A stretch of DNA of 64,000 nt. It comes from Cohnella phaseoli. Lineage in GTDB: Bacteria > Bacillota > Bacilli > Paenibacillales > Paenibacillaceae. The notes under the pieces were generated by a model that was not told the DNA's origin, ran no database searches, and saw only the letters and a program-made list of their open reading frames with translations. The stretch is taken from positions 179,057-243,056 of the forward strand of contig NZ_QRDZ01000011.1 in assembly GCF_003386235.1 (NCBI RefSeq), in the 5' to 3' direction. The position numbers and the translations under genes are program-made. Numbering within the stretch: position 1 is the first letter of the stretch; every line of letters begins with the position of its first letter. Positions 8,626 through 16,535 of this stretch are shown in pieces.

Positions 8626-9564
8626 CTAGAACAGCGCGGAATCCTTGTCGCGCCTTCGTACGGCAGCGTTGACCGCGAAGACGAGAACGAAGCCGACGAC
8701 CGATTGCAGCAAGCCTGTCGCTGACGACATCCCGACGTCGTTCAAAGTGCGCAGCGCGCGATACACGTAAGTATCGATAACGTCGGTCGTCGAGAACAGC
8801 AAGCTGTTATCGCCTACGAGTCCGTAAATCATGCCGAAATCTCCGTAGAAAATCCGACCGACCGCAAGCAGCAGCAAAATGATGATCGTCTTGGAAATGC
8901 CGGGCACGGTAATATGCCACATTTGCCTTAGCTTGCTCGCGCCGTCCAAAGCCGCCGATTCGTATTGCTCCTGGTCGATTCCAGCGATGGCCGCAAGATA
9001 GATGATGCTGTTGAACCCGACCGTCTTCCAGGAATACAGCACGACCAGAATGCCCGGCCACAATTCGGCGCGATTGTACCAGCCGACCGGATCGATTCCC
9101 AAGCCCTTCAGCCAACCGTTCAGGATGCCGTAGTCCGTATTCAGGAAGTTGTAAGCGAACACGGCGACGATAATCCAGGAAATGAAATTCGGCAAAATAA
9201 TAAGCGATTGGGAAATCTTCTTGAATAAAGCAAAGCGGATCTCGTTCACCAGAAGCGCGGTCAGTACGGCCAGGAACGTTCCGATCCCGATAAACAAGGC
9301 GTTCAGAAACAACGTATTGAAGATCGCTTTCAGCACCGAGGCCGTGTCGACCGTCAGAAACCTGAAATTGTCCAAGCCGTTAAACGGACTTCCGAAGATG
9401 CCAAGGTCCATCCGGTACTCCTTAAACGCCACGACAACCCCGGCCATCGGCCAATAACAGAAGAGCAGGAAATAAACAAGTCCGGGCAAAGCCAATACGT
9501 ACAAAAAACGGTTTTTGACGAGATCGGCCGATATAAAGCGTGCGGCTCTCCTCAAGATGCTCAC
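8626..9564 (-). CDS. Sugar ABC importer permease (LplB type), GTG start
   Basis: Partner permease of 312 residues. It has the LplB N-terminus (LYVLALPGLVYFLLFCYWPMAGVVVAFKEY), six predicted helices and the EAA loop ESAALDGASKLRQMWHITVP. The C-terminal TDVIDTYVYRALRTLNDVGMSSATGLLQS is characteristic. The start codon is GTG at 9562-9564, backed by AGGAGAAGGGGG just upstream; no better ATG is near. It is the first transport gene after the AraC-type regulator, with a 196-base gap that holds a hairpin. Confidence 0.93.
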   Translation of the reverse strand: MSILRRAARFISADLVKNRFLYVLALPGLVYFLLFCYWPMAGVVVAFKEYRMDLGIFGSPFNGLDNFRFLTVDTASVLKAIFNTLFLNALFIGIGTFLAVLTALLVNEIRFALFKKISQSLIILPNFISWIIVAVFAYNFLNTDYGILNGWLKGLGIDPVGWYNRAELWPGILVVLYSWKTVGFNSIIYLAAIAGIDQEQYESAALDGASKLRQMWHITVPGISKTIIILLLLAVGRIFYGDFGMIYGLVGDNSLLFSTTDVIDTYVYRALRTLNDVGMSSATGLLQSVVGFVLVFAVNAAVRRRDKDSALF

Positions 9565-9675
9565 CCCCTTCTCCTTGCCTCGCCTCTCGGCTTACGGTCT
9601 CCAATTTAGCGCTTACATCGGTGGACCGACAAGTTTGAATAAGCAACTTTGCTTTTATTCGCTGAGGTTCAAGCC

Positions 9676-9715
9676 TTTGAAAAAGCGCCTGCGGCGCGTA
9701 TCGCAGCTTTTCAAA
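9676..9715 (-). terminator. Possible terminator between AraC regulator and importer genes
   Basis: TTTGAAAA at 9676 pairs with TTTTCAAA ending at 9715, with a GC-rich inner stem (GCTGCG/CGCAGGC on the minus strand) followed by TTTTT. It lies 45 bases after the regulator stop and would lower read-through into the permease genes, which could then start from their own promoter in 9565-9675. Confidence 0.5.
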
Positions 9716-9760
9716 CGTTCGCGACGCTGAATGCTAACGGACCGGATGCGGCGCCGCGCC

Positions 9761-12049
9761 TTATATCTGCTTCCGATACTCGGTTGGAGCCAAGCCCGTA
9801 TGCTTCTTGTACCAGGTGACGAAGTAAGAGGCGTTGAGAAAGCCAACCTTCTCCCCCACTTCCTTCGCCGTCAGCTTCGAATCCGCCAATAATTCGTTCG
9901 CCTTGCGAATCCGCATCTCGGTCACATATTCCAGGAACGTCTGATTAAACATCTCCTTAAACAGTCTGCCGAAATAAATTCCGTTGTAATGAAACCGTTC
10001 GGCTACCAGTTCGATCGAAAGCTCAGGATTGCCGTATTGCTCCTCCAGGAAAGAAGCGATGTCTTCGGCGAGCCCCGACTTCGGATGCTTCTTGCTCGTC
10101 ACAGCCGCCCGGATCGCCGTCCTCGCGTACCCCGCGAACCATTCCTCGATCCGCTGTAAGGACTCCATCTTCTCCAGTTCCTCCAGCGCTCCGAGATAAC
10201 TGCCCGAAGCAGTCGAAGCGGTCGAGTTCGGAGCGGCCGCGGAGAGTAGCGAGAACAGCAGGTACCGCACGGCGGACCGGATCATCGGATAGGACGCGCG
10301 TCTAAGCTCGCTGAAGAAATCCGCCGCGGCCGCTTCCGCTTTCTCTTCCTTCCCGGTTTTTATCGTCTCCAGCAGCGCCTTCTGCTTGGCGTGCGGGTAT
10401 TCGAATTCGGAATCAAGCTTGGACACAATCTCCTCATAGAAGAGAATTTTCCCTTCCCCGTGGACAAGACGGTACAAGACGGTTTCCTTCGCGCTCAAAT
10501 AAGCGTCGCCGAGCTCGTGTCCGCTGCGAACCGGCTGGCCGATGGCGATCGTCAGCGTCACGCCGTAATCCTGCGCCACTTCTCGCTGCAAGTCGCTCAG
10601 CGCTTCTAAGGACGCACTCTGCGACGTCCCGTCTTCTCCGATGAGCAGAACGATTTCCTTGTCGACCTTAACGACGTCGCAAGCGATTCTGCTCTTCAGA
10701 TAACGCTCCGCGAAGTCGGACAGAACGGCACGGACCGTATGGTCGAGCTCGTCCTCACGCACTGCCAGCTCCGCGATGCCGTCGAGCTTCAGAACCGCTA
10801 CCAGTAGCGAAGCGTCCCCTCCGACCGGATCGACATTCAGACCGTATTGCGCGGCTTCGCCCGGCTCCGGTACTCGGATGCCGTGAAGCAGCTCCTTAAG
10901 ATACTCGGCCTTCATGGACAGATGCGAGCTTCGGCTCGTCGCTTCCAGCCGCTCGTATTTCTCGGTCACATTGGCGTAGAAGCGGTTTAGAATCTCCATC
11001 TCGCTTAGCTTCTTCTCCGATATGCTCCCCGTATCGATTGGGGAAGCAAGCACCTTCCGGGCCAGCCTGGACAACGGCGAGGACAGCATCCCGCTCAAGA
11101 CGGCGGAAACGACCAGAGCCAAGGCCAACAATGCGAGACAAGTCCAGATCGCCGTCCTGCGAATGTCGGAGATCGGCTTCGTCGCCGTCTCGTAAGGAAT
11201 CGCGGAGACGAAATACCAGCCGAGCTGCTCCGAATAGACCGAGGAGACGAGCGTCTTCCCGCTGCCCGTCTCGTCTATGAAGCTTTCATTCGTTCCGGAG
11301 GATAGAATTCGCTCTACGAGAGCCGTATCCGAGAGATCGTCGAGAAATCGGTCCGAACCGGGAGAGAAGACGAGGCGTCCCGTCTGGTCCAGAATCAGAA
11401 ATCTGTCTCCTTCGACCGTCCCTGCCCGCTGATCGGCAAAGCCGTCCAAGGTCAGGTTCAATATGATGGCGCTCGTAATTTCCCGGCTCTCGTAATTCCG
11501 GTCGTACCAGAATACCGTATAGACCCGTTCGCCCGGCTCCTCCCGTCCCTCTACCTCCAGCCTGCGCGGAATCGCCCTGCCCAAGCTTTGCACGGCATCC
11601 GACTCCGTCAGCCAGGCGATCGTCTCTTGCTCGGCTTTCGCCTTATCCCGGTCCGTCCCGATCAAAGCGTCGCTTAGCCCGTTGTAAAGCGTGATCGAGT
11701 ATATGTTTTTGTTCGTTAACATCTGATCGTTGATCTTCCGGAGCGTGGCGCTGTAGAGAAAATAATCCGCCGTCGGCTCCGGGCTGTTCATCGTCCGAAT
11801 AAGATCGTTGTCCAACGACAGCTGAAGCGCGACGAGCCGCGCCTGATCGAGCACGAACTCGAACACGCTTCTGCTCTGCTCCAGCCTCTTCTGCGAAATT
11901 TCGTTGATCTGCTCTGCCGAGCCCTTGGAGAAAGCCTGCGACAGCAGCGTCGTGACGGTTAAAGCCATAGCCGCCGATAGAACGACGAAAGACAAGAAAA
12001 ATTTCGAATACCACGTTCTAAGCTTGATCCCTTCCAACATACGCTTCAT
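9761..12049 (-). CDS. Membrane-spanning AraC-family regulator with Cache-like sensor
   Basis: One-component regulator of 762 residues of the type found beside sugar importers in Paenibacillaceae. A membrane helix at about 14-36 (FFLSFVVLSAAMALTVTTLL) is followed by an extracytoplasmic Cache-like sensor to about 285. A second helix lies near 292-315 (AIWTCLALLALALVVSAVLSG). A cytoplasmic middle region to about 655 leads to two AraC helix-turn-helix motifs in the last 100 residues (LSIELVAERFHYNGIYFGRLFKE, then TAKEVGEKVGFLNASYFVTWYKKHTG). The start at 12049 has GGGGGACGAAA upstream; an earlier Met lacks this. It likely senses a sugar or a binding protein outside and activates the importer genes downstream. 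It is not a two-component pair. Confidence 0.9.
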   Translation of the reverse strand: MKRMLEGIKLRTWYSKFFLSFVVLSAAMALTVTTLLSQAFSKGSAEQINEISQKRLEQSRSVFEFVLDQARLVALQLSLDNDLIRTMNSPEPTADYFLYSATLRKINDQMLTNKNIYSITLYNGLSDALIGTDRDKAKAEQETIAWLTESDAVQSLGRAIPRRLEVEGREEPGERVYTVFWYDRNYESREITSAIILNLTLDGFADQRAGTVEGDRFLILDQTGRLVFSPGSDRFLDDLSDTALVERILSSGTNESFIDETGSGKTLVSSVYSEQLGWYFVSAIPYETATKPISDIRRTAIWTCLALLALALVVSAVLSGMLSSPLSRLARKVLASPIDTGSISEKKLSEMEILNRFYANVTEKYERLEATSRSSHLSMKAEYLKELLHGIRVPEPGEAAQYGLNVDPVGGDASLLVAVLKLDGIAELAVREDELDHTVRAVLSDFAERYLKSRIACDVVKVDKEIVLLIGEDGTSQSASLEALSDLQREVAQDYGVTLTIAIGQPVRSGHELGDAYLSAKETVLYRLVHGEGKILFYEEIVSKLDSEFEYPHAKQKALLETIKTGKEEKAEAAAADFFSELRRASYPMIRSAVRYLLFSLLSAAAPNSTASTASGSYLGALEELEKMESLQRIEEWFAGYARTAIRAAVTSKKHPKSGLAEDIASFLEEQYGNPELSIELVAERFHYNGIYFGRLFKEMFNQTFLEYVTEMRIRKANELLADSKLTAKEVGEKVGFLNASYFVTWYKKHTGLAPTEYRKQI

Positions 12050-12224
12050 TTTCGTCCCCCTGTCTCTATACACCCGTTGTGAAGCGCTTACAATAAATGG
12101 CTGAATTCGACCGTTCCGCTACTGTTCAGATTACTCTTTTTCACAGAAAAATGAAGTTTGATCCTGCAAGATTCGTTTGAAAAACAAACTTTTTACTCCG
12201 GAATCGTAGGTGTGGCGCGGGTTT

Positions 12225-12353
12225 GGGCGTGTCTGAATACTCCGAGGGCAGCAAATTTTGCCGAATTTTCGTTCCATGCAAGGAAGTTTTGTGAAGGCGT
12301 ACTGGAGGAAAAAGCGGTGAAAGATGCCCCTGAGCGGGTTTTCAAACACGCCC
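12225..12353. mobile_element. 129-bp element with IS-like terminal inverted repeats
   Basis: The left end GGGCGTGTCTGAATACTCCG and the right end, read inward, GGGCGTGTTTGAAAACCCG match over about 17 of 20 positions. The inside is 90 bases with no gene. Such ends resemble IS5-like insertion sequences, so this may be a small non-autonomous derivative or a remnant. The stretch 12050-12224 between it and the AraC gene holds only a small GTTTG-AAAAA-CAAAC hairpin and no gene. Confidence 0.55.
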
Positions 12354-12393
12354 TAGCAAGTTTTAATGATAGCATTGCTCTGTTCGGAGCAAC

Positions 12394-12926
12394 AAGAGGG
12401 GCTGTCCAATAAGCAGGCAGCTGGCCCATAAGTAAAAAGAGTCGTACGAAAAGATGAGCGATAGGGAAGATTGTCGTGATCCCGAAATCTGAATGGGTAA
12501 ACCCGTTAAAGGTGATTTCGGGACCGTATGAGGCAGTCTCCAGGCTAATCATGACCCACAACACTTCCAGATAATCCCCAGAAGTTATTCGTATAATTAT
12601 CGAAGACGCTTTAGTGACCTAGAATCCCTGATCTTGGTCGATTTATACGATTTTCCCTACAAACGTTCGTCGTTTGAGTCTGAACCGAGTTGCTTTCGGT
12701 GCGGTTTTTCCTACAAACGTCCGCCGTTTAAGCCTGGTTCGAGCTGCGTTGTACGAATTTCCGACTAACTTCCCTGCGTAAGCTCATGTGTGCAAATAGA
12801 TCCGTCGTAAAAGTTTAATCTCCAATAAATTGGAAACGTTGTGGGTCATGATTAGGTCTCCAGAAGATACATGCACTTTACCCTAATCGATCATCTTGTA
12901 CGACCTTACTTATGGGACAGCTCCTT
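12394..12926. repeat. Dispersed palindromic repeat, copy C, interrupted by an insertion
   Basis: The left side (AAGAGGGGCTGTCC, then GGCCCATAAGTAAAAA and GTCGTACGAAAAGAT) pairs with the right side (ATCTTGTACGACC, TTACTTATGGGACAGCTCCTT). The core from 12480 to 12543, CCCGAAATCTGAATGGGT through GGCAGTCTCC, matches copy B. The arm is broken by a 312-base insertion at 12544-12855. Without it the sequence reads on as in copy B. Confidence 0.8.
12544..12855. mobile_element. 312-bp MITE-like element with 18-bp perfect inverted repeats
   Basis: CTAATCATGACCCACAAC at 12545-12562 is the exact reverse complement of GTTGTGGGTCATGATTAG at 12838-12855. The octamer GTCTCCAG stands just outside both ends (12536-12543 and 12856-12863), a target-site duplication of 8 bases. 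Removing the element and one octamer restores the sequence seen in repeat copy B. The inside has no gene but carries three degenerate units with a period of about 51-54 bases, such as CTACAAACG-ttcgt-CGTTTGAG. Confidence 0.8.
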
Positions 12927-12982
12927 AAGAAGAACAACTTCGAGGTTTGTCGCTTGTCTTCGCCCATCCCGACGTTCCGCTG

Positions 12983-13942
12983 TCAGAACCTCGAGACGAT
13001 CCGGCCATGTCCCTCGAACGGGTAATCGATCGCGATCCGACCAACCTCCGCGTCCCCTATGCCGCTATACAAATCGCACTTCCCGTCCTCCCTCATTACG
13101 ATTCCGGACGTGAACGCGCAATCGGTCAGCATCGGCTTTTTCGCCGGTCCGTCCGGATAACAGGAGCGCGTGCCGATGATCTTCTGGTCGACCGCCTCAT
13201 GCCTCGCCACGATCAGCACGAACGAGAAGTTCATATACACCTGCTTAAGCTGCCCGTCTTCTCCGACCGTTTTATAGCATTTATGACCGATGACCCCTAC
13301 GTTGCCGCTCTCCAAATAATAGGCTTGATTGCAGCCTCCCCATTCGTCCTTGCCGAACAGGCCGTCGATATAAGGCGCGTTCTCCACGACGTCCGCCGTC
13401 AGCTCGTCGAGACTGTCGATGACGGTAAAGCCGATCATCGATTCGCTTCCGTGTTTCCTGCGCACGTTCTCGCCTCGAGGTCTCGAGAATACGCCTATGC
13501 GCCCGCCGTCCATCTCTACCAGACGAATATCCTTCATATATTCCGGTCCGGTCGTAAAATAATAAAGATCGTCCACGTCCGTTCCCCGGTAAAAGTATCC
13601 GAAGTACGTGTCCACGCCACCTTGCTTGTACCGGACATGCGTCCCCCCCATGACCAAGGTTTCGCCAATCAGACTTACGTACGGATCCTCCAGTTGATAG
13701 ATCATGGAGCCGGGAACAAGCGACCATTCGTCCTGTCCGGCTTTCTCAAACAGCCGCACCCAGGAGCGCGCCCACTCCTCCCGTCTTTCCACGCGCCCGA
13801 ACATGTACTCCTTGCCCTTCCAGCGAAAAGGAATGGAAACGTTGTATACGTCAAAGCCCTCTACGCCATAAAAGCGAAGCTTCGCGCTCTCGTACACGCG
13901 CAAGCCCGCATCGATTCGTTCCCTCTGATCGATCAATAGCAT
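12983..13942 (-). CDS. DUF1861 family protein (predicted five-bladed propeller)
   Basis: A 319-residue cytoplasmic protein without signal peptide. The repeated beta pattern and segments such as DVYNVSIPFRWKGKEYMFGRVERREEW, YQLEDPYVSLIGETLVMGGT and DCAFTSGIVMREDGKCDLYSGIGDAEVGRIAIDYPF fit DUF1861. That family resembles five-bladed propeller glycosidases and phosphorylases of the GH43/GH130 type. An acidic residue after YQLEDPYV could be catalytic, but I cannot prove enzyme activity. AAGGGGCTG lies about 7-15 bases before the ATG. It is divergent from a cupin-AraC regulator and a sugar-isomerase-like gene, which points to sugar use. Confidence 0.7.
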   Translation of the reverse strand: MLLIDQRERIDAGLRVYESAKLRFYGVEGFDVYNVSIPFRWKGKEYMFGRVERREEWARSWVRLFEKAGQDEWSLVPGSMIYQLEDPYVSLIGETLVMGGTHVRYKQGGVDTYFGYFYRGTDVDDLYYFTTGPEYMKDIRLVEMDGGRIGVFSRPRGENVRRKHGSESMIGFTVIDSLDELTADVVENAPYIDGLFGKDEWGGCNQAYYLESGNVGVIGHKCYKTVGEDGQLKQVYMNFSFVLIVARHEAVDQKIIGTRSCYPDGPAKKPMLTDCAFTSGIVMREDGKCDLYSGIGDAEVGRIAIDYPFEGHGRIVSRF

Positions 13943-14114
13943 CGCTAATCAGCCCCTTGGTTGACATTGTCGTTAAGCACATGCTATCACGGCCGTCTCG
14001 GCTCGTCTTGCCGATTACTCGCACGAAACTACGCTATTTTTGCATTGGGTCAAATTCGACTCCGCGCCGGACGAAAAATATGATATTTTGATAGAGAAAG
14101 GAGCGAGCCTGCGA

Positions 14115-14978
14115 ATGGACATCGTCACGCTCAGAGCGGAAATCGGCATCGATCCCGAAGCGGAGGGGCATTATCGCGACATCACGGGCATCGGAAATAC
14201 TTCCGGAATCCATACCCACGACTTTTACGAATTTTTTGTTATCGTCGAGGGAGCCGCCTATCATTGCGTCAACGGCAAGAAGGAACGGTTGGAAGAAGGG
14301 GATCTCGTCTTTATGCGCCCTCGGGACGTTCATTATTACGAGCCGCTTCCGGATACCGATTGCCGACTCATCAATCTGTCTTTCTATGAGCATACGCTGA
14401 CGGATTTGTTCGCGTACCTGGGCGCCGGGTTTCCGCAGCAAGCTTTTCACTCTGCGCCTGATCCGATTGTCGTGCATTTGTCTCGCCAGGAGAAGCGGCT
14501 GCTCCAAGATCGCTTAACCGGTCTGATCCGGATTCCGCAGAGGGACAAGCTACGGTTCCGGACGATGCTGCGCTCGATTCTGGCGGAGACGTACGGCTAT
14601 TATTTCCTTCCGGAAGCAGCAGCGGAACGCGATGGAAAGCCGGAGTGGCTCTCCCGGCTCTGCAAGGAAATGCACGATCCGGTCAACTTCCTCGAAGGCA
14701 TTCCGGCCATGATGCGGCTGTCCGGCAAATCCCATGCTCATCTATGCCGGGTGTTCCGGCAATGGGAAGATCAATCCCCTCTCGCCTACTTAAACCGCGT
14801 CAAGCTGCAGTACGCCGAGAACCTGCTGCTCGGTTCGGACAGAAGCGTGCTGGATATCGCCCTGGAGGCGGGCTTCGGCAATCTGGGACATTTCCACAAA
14901 TCGTTCAAGTCGCTGTTCGGCACTACGCCGCAAAGACATCGCAAGCTGCGCCAGACAAAGCAGGCGCCGCTCGTGTAA
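14115..14978 (+). CDS. AraC-family regulator with N-terminal cupin
   Basis: Soluble transcription regulator of 287 residues. The N-terminal cupin carries the IHTHDFYEFFVIVEG histidine pattern and the turn GDLVFMRPRDVHYY, so it probably binds a sugar. The last 100 residues hold two AraC helix-turn-helix motifs (GKSHAHLCRVFRQWEDQSPLAYLNRVKL, then SVLDIALEAGFGNLGHFHKSFK). AAAGGAGCGAG lies about 9 bases before the ATG at 14115; a start 25 codons earlier has no ribosome site. It is divergent from the DUF1861 gene and 79 bases before a TIM-barrel gene, and likely controls one or both. Confidence 0.88.
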   Translation: MDIVTLRAEIGIDPEAEGHYRDITGIGNTSGIHTHDFYEFFVIVEGAAYHCVNGKKERLEEGDLVFMRPRDVHYYEPLPDTDCRLINLSFYEHTLTDLFAYLGAGFPQQAFHSAPDPIVVHLSRQEKRLLQDRLTGLIRIPQRDKLRFRTMLRSILAETYGYYFLPEAAAERDGKPEWLSRLCKEMHDPVNFLEGIPAMMRLSGKSHAHLCRVFRQWEDQSPLAYLNRVKLQYAENLLLGSDRSVLDIALEAGFGNLGHFHKSFKSLFGTTPQRHRKLRQTKQAPLV

Positions 14979-15057
14979 ACGACGGCGTTCGGTGCGATCT
15001 ATCGTCAAAGTGAACATGTTATTCTCGTCAAATTCGGAAAATACGGAGGTTTCTACG

Positions 15058-15894
15058 ATGGCTCATTTCCCTTTTCGCACGGCGCTTAACGCTTCTACGT
15101 TGTTTCCTTACGAGCTTGGTATCCGTGAGCAAATTCGCATTGCCGCCCAGGCGGGTTATGACGGGATCGAAATCTGGATGAAGGACCTGCAGCAGCATGT
15201 GGCGGAAGGAGGGACGGCGGATGAACTGCGACGGGAAGCGGAGGGGCTTGGCATCGAAATCGCCAATGCTATCTCGTTCATTGCATGGGCAGATGAAGAC
15301 GAAGCGGTTCGCCGGAGCGCCGCCGTGCAGACTGACGAGGAGCTGGCGCTGCTGTCCGAGCTGGGCTGCCCGTCGTTTGCCGCGCCTCCGTTCGGCAGCG
15401 TCGCGAACGCTTCGCTGGACGACATTGCGGATCGATTTGCCGCGTTGGCCGAGCAATGCCGGAAGCACGGCGTCGCTCCGGTTCTGGAATTTTGGGGTCG
15501 CTCGCCCAAGCTAAACCGCTTAAGCGAAGCGGTGTACATCGCCATGCAAAGCCGCGTAGCGGATGCAACCCTCCTGCTCGATCCGTTCCATATGTATACC
15601 GGCGGCAGCTCGCTTAACGATCTCGACTTTCTGTCCGCGGACCGCATCGGCATCGTGCATGCGAACGATTATCCCGAGCTGCCTCCGCGGGAGACGATCG
15701 GAGACGAGGACCGTCTGTTCCCCGGAGACGGAATCGCTCCCTCCGGCGAGCTGGCACGCAGGCTGAACAAGCTCGGTTATCGAGGGTTTCTGTCGCTGGA
15801 GCTGTTCCTGCGCGACGTCGGCGATCGCTCGGCGCTGGAGCTGGCGCGTCATGGTCTGGGCAAAATGAGAAGCGCCTACTCCGTCGTCGAGTAG
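15058..15894 (+). CDS. Sugar phosphate isomerase/epimerase-like TIM barrel
   Basis: Xylose-isomerase-like TIM barrel of 278 residues (AP endonuclease 2 family, the fold of IolE, IolH and hydroxypyruvate isomerase). Visible marks are GYDGIEIWMKDLQQH near the N-terminus and the metal-ligand acids in VLEFWGR, LLLDPFHMYTGG, VHANDYPE and LSLELFLRD. These acids and His residues suit a divalent-metal site. The substrate is not predictable; an inositol or keto-sugar is possible. ACGGAGGT lies 7 bases before the ATG at 15058. It follows the cupin-AraC gene on the same strand and probably forms an operon with it. Confidence 0.85.
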   Translation: MAHFPFRTALNASTLFPYELGIREQIRIAAQAGYDGIEIWMKDLQQHVAEGGTADELRREAEGLGIEIANAISFIAWADEDEAVRRSAAVQTDEELALLSELGCPSFAAPPFGSVANASLDDIADRFAALAEQCRKHGVAPVLEFWGRSPKLNRLSEAVYIAMQSRVADATLLLDPFHMYTGGSSLNDLDFLSADRIGIVHANDYPELPPRETIGDEDRLFPGDGIAPSGELARRLNKLGYRGFLSLELFLRDVGDRSALELARHGLGKMRSAYSVVE

Positions 15895-15926
15895 AACGCC
15901 TCCCTGTCGTCAGCCGCGCTATCCGC

Positions 15927-16421
15927 TTATGCGCTATACAAATCGAACATGCTGATCTCGTAGCCCAGCGCCTTCATATAGTTGAACATCTGCGCGCGAT
16001 GGTGCTGGGCGTGCGTAACGATCTCGATCAGCCATTTGGCCTGCGAAGATCCGTGCTCCAAATAGAACGGCTTTGTTTTCCTATGCAGAAAATCCTCGTC
16101 GGACAGACCCTCCATGTAGTCCTTCAGTTCGGCCATTCCCGACGTCATCCATCCCGCGAGCTTGTCCGCATTTTCTCCGTCCGCTTCAATTCGCGCTTCC
16201 AGCTCCCTGATTGCCTCTTCCGCATTTTCTTTCAAAATCAGCAAATCCACGGAAGGCACTCCCGCCAAATGCTGCGCAAGCTCCAGCAAGCTTCTCATAT
16301 TGGCCGCGGGACGATGCTCCCAATGCTCGGCTTTGATTTTGCCTAGCAGCTTAACGGTCGTTCCGACAATCAGCTCCAGCTCCTCGAACAGCAGCTGCTT
16401 CATTTCCTTCAGTTCGTTCAT
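15927..16421 (-). CDS. DinB family protein
   Basis: Four-helix-bundle DinB/YfiT-type protein of 164 residues, a family of putative metal-dependent hydrolases or thiol transferases often induced by stress. Candidate metal-ligand histidines are in LAQHLAG and in THAQHHRAQMFNYMK. The start at 16421 has GAGGAGAGATAAGG upstream. The same frame stays open far beyond this start, but that extension runs antisense through the WYL gene and is not coding. It is divergent from the WYL regulator, a pairing seen often in Bacillota, and the two share a 114-base control region. Confidence 0.88.
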   Translation of the reverse strand: MNELKEMKQLLFEELELIVGTTVKLLGKIKAEHWEHRPAANMRSLLELAQHLAGVPSVDLLILKENAEEAIRELEARIEADGENADKLAGWMTSGMAELKDYMEGLSDEDFLHRKTKPFYLEHGSSQAKWLIEIVTHAQHHRAQMFNYMKALGYEISMFDLYSA

Positions 16422-16458
16422 CCTTATCTCTCCTCGATTTGGCGTTAGTTGGTTCCGT

Positions 16459-16510
16459 TGGTTTCGACTCCTACTATAGCTTATAATAGTGACAACTGCT
16501 GTCATAATTA
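16459..16510. promoter_or_regulatory. Shared dinB/WYL control region with promoter and palindromic operator
   Basis: TTGGTT (16459-16464), 17 bases and TATAAT (16482-16487) make a sigma-A promoter for the plus-strand gene. Overlapping the probable start point is the palindrome TGACA-actgc-TGTCA (16490-16504), which extends with A/T symmetry. It is well placed for control of both divergent genes by the WYL regulator itself. Confidence 0.6.
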
Positions 16511-16535
16511 TGGTCAAAAAACGGGAGAAAAACCG

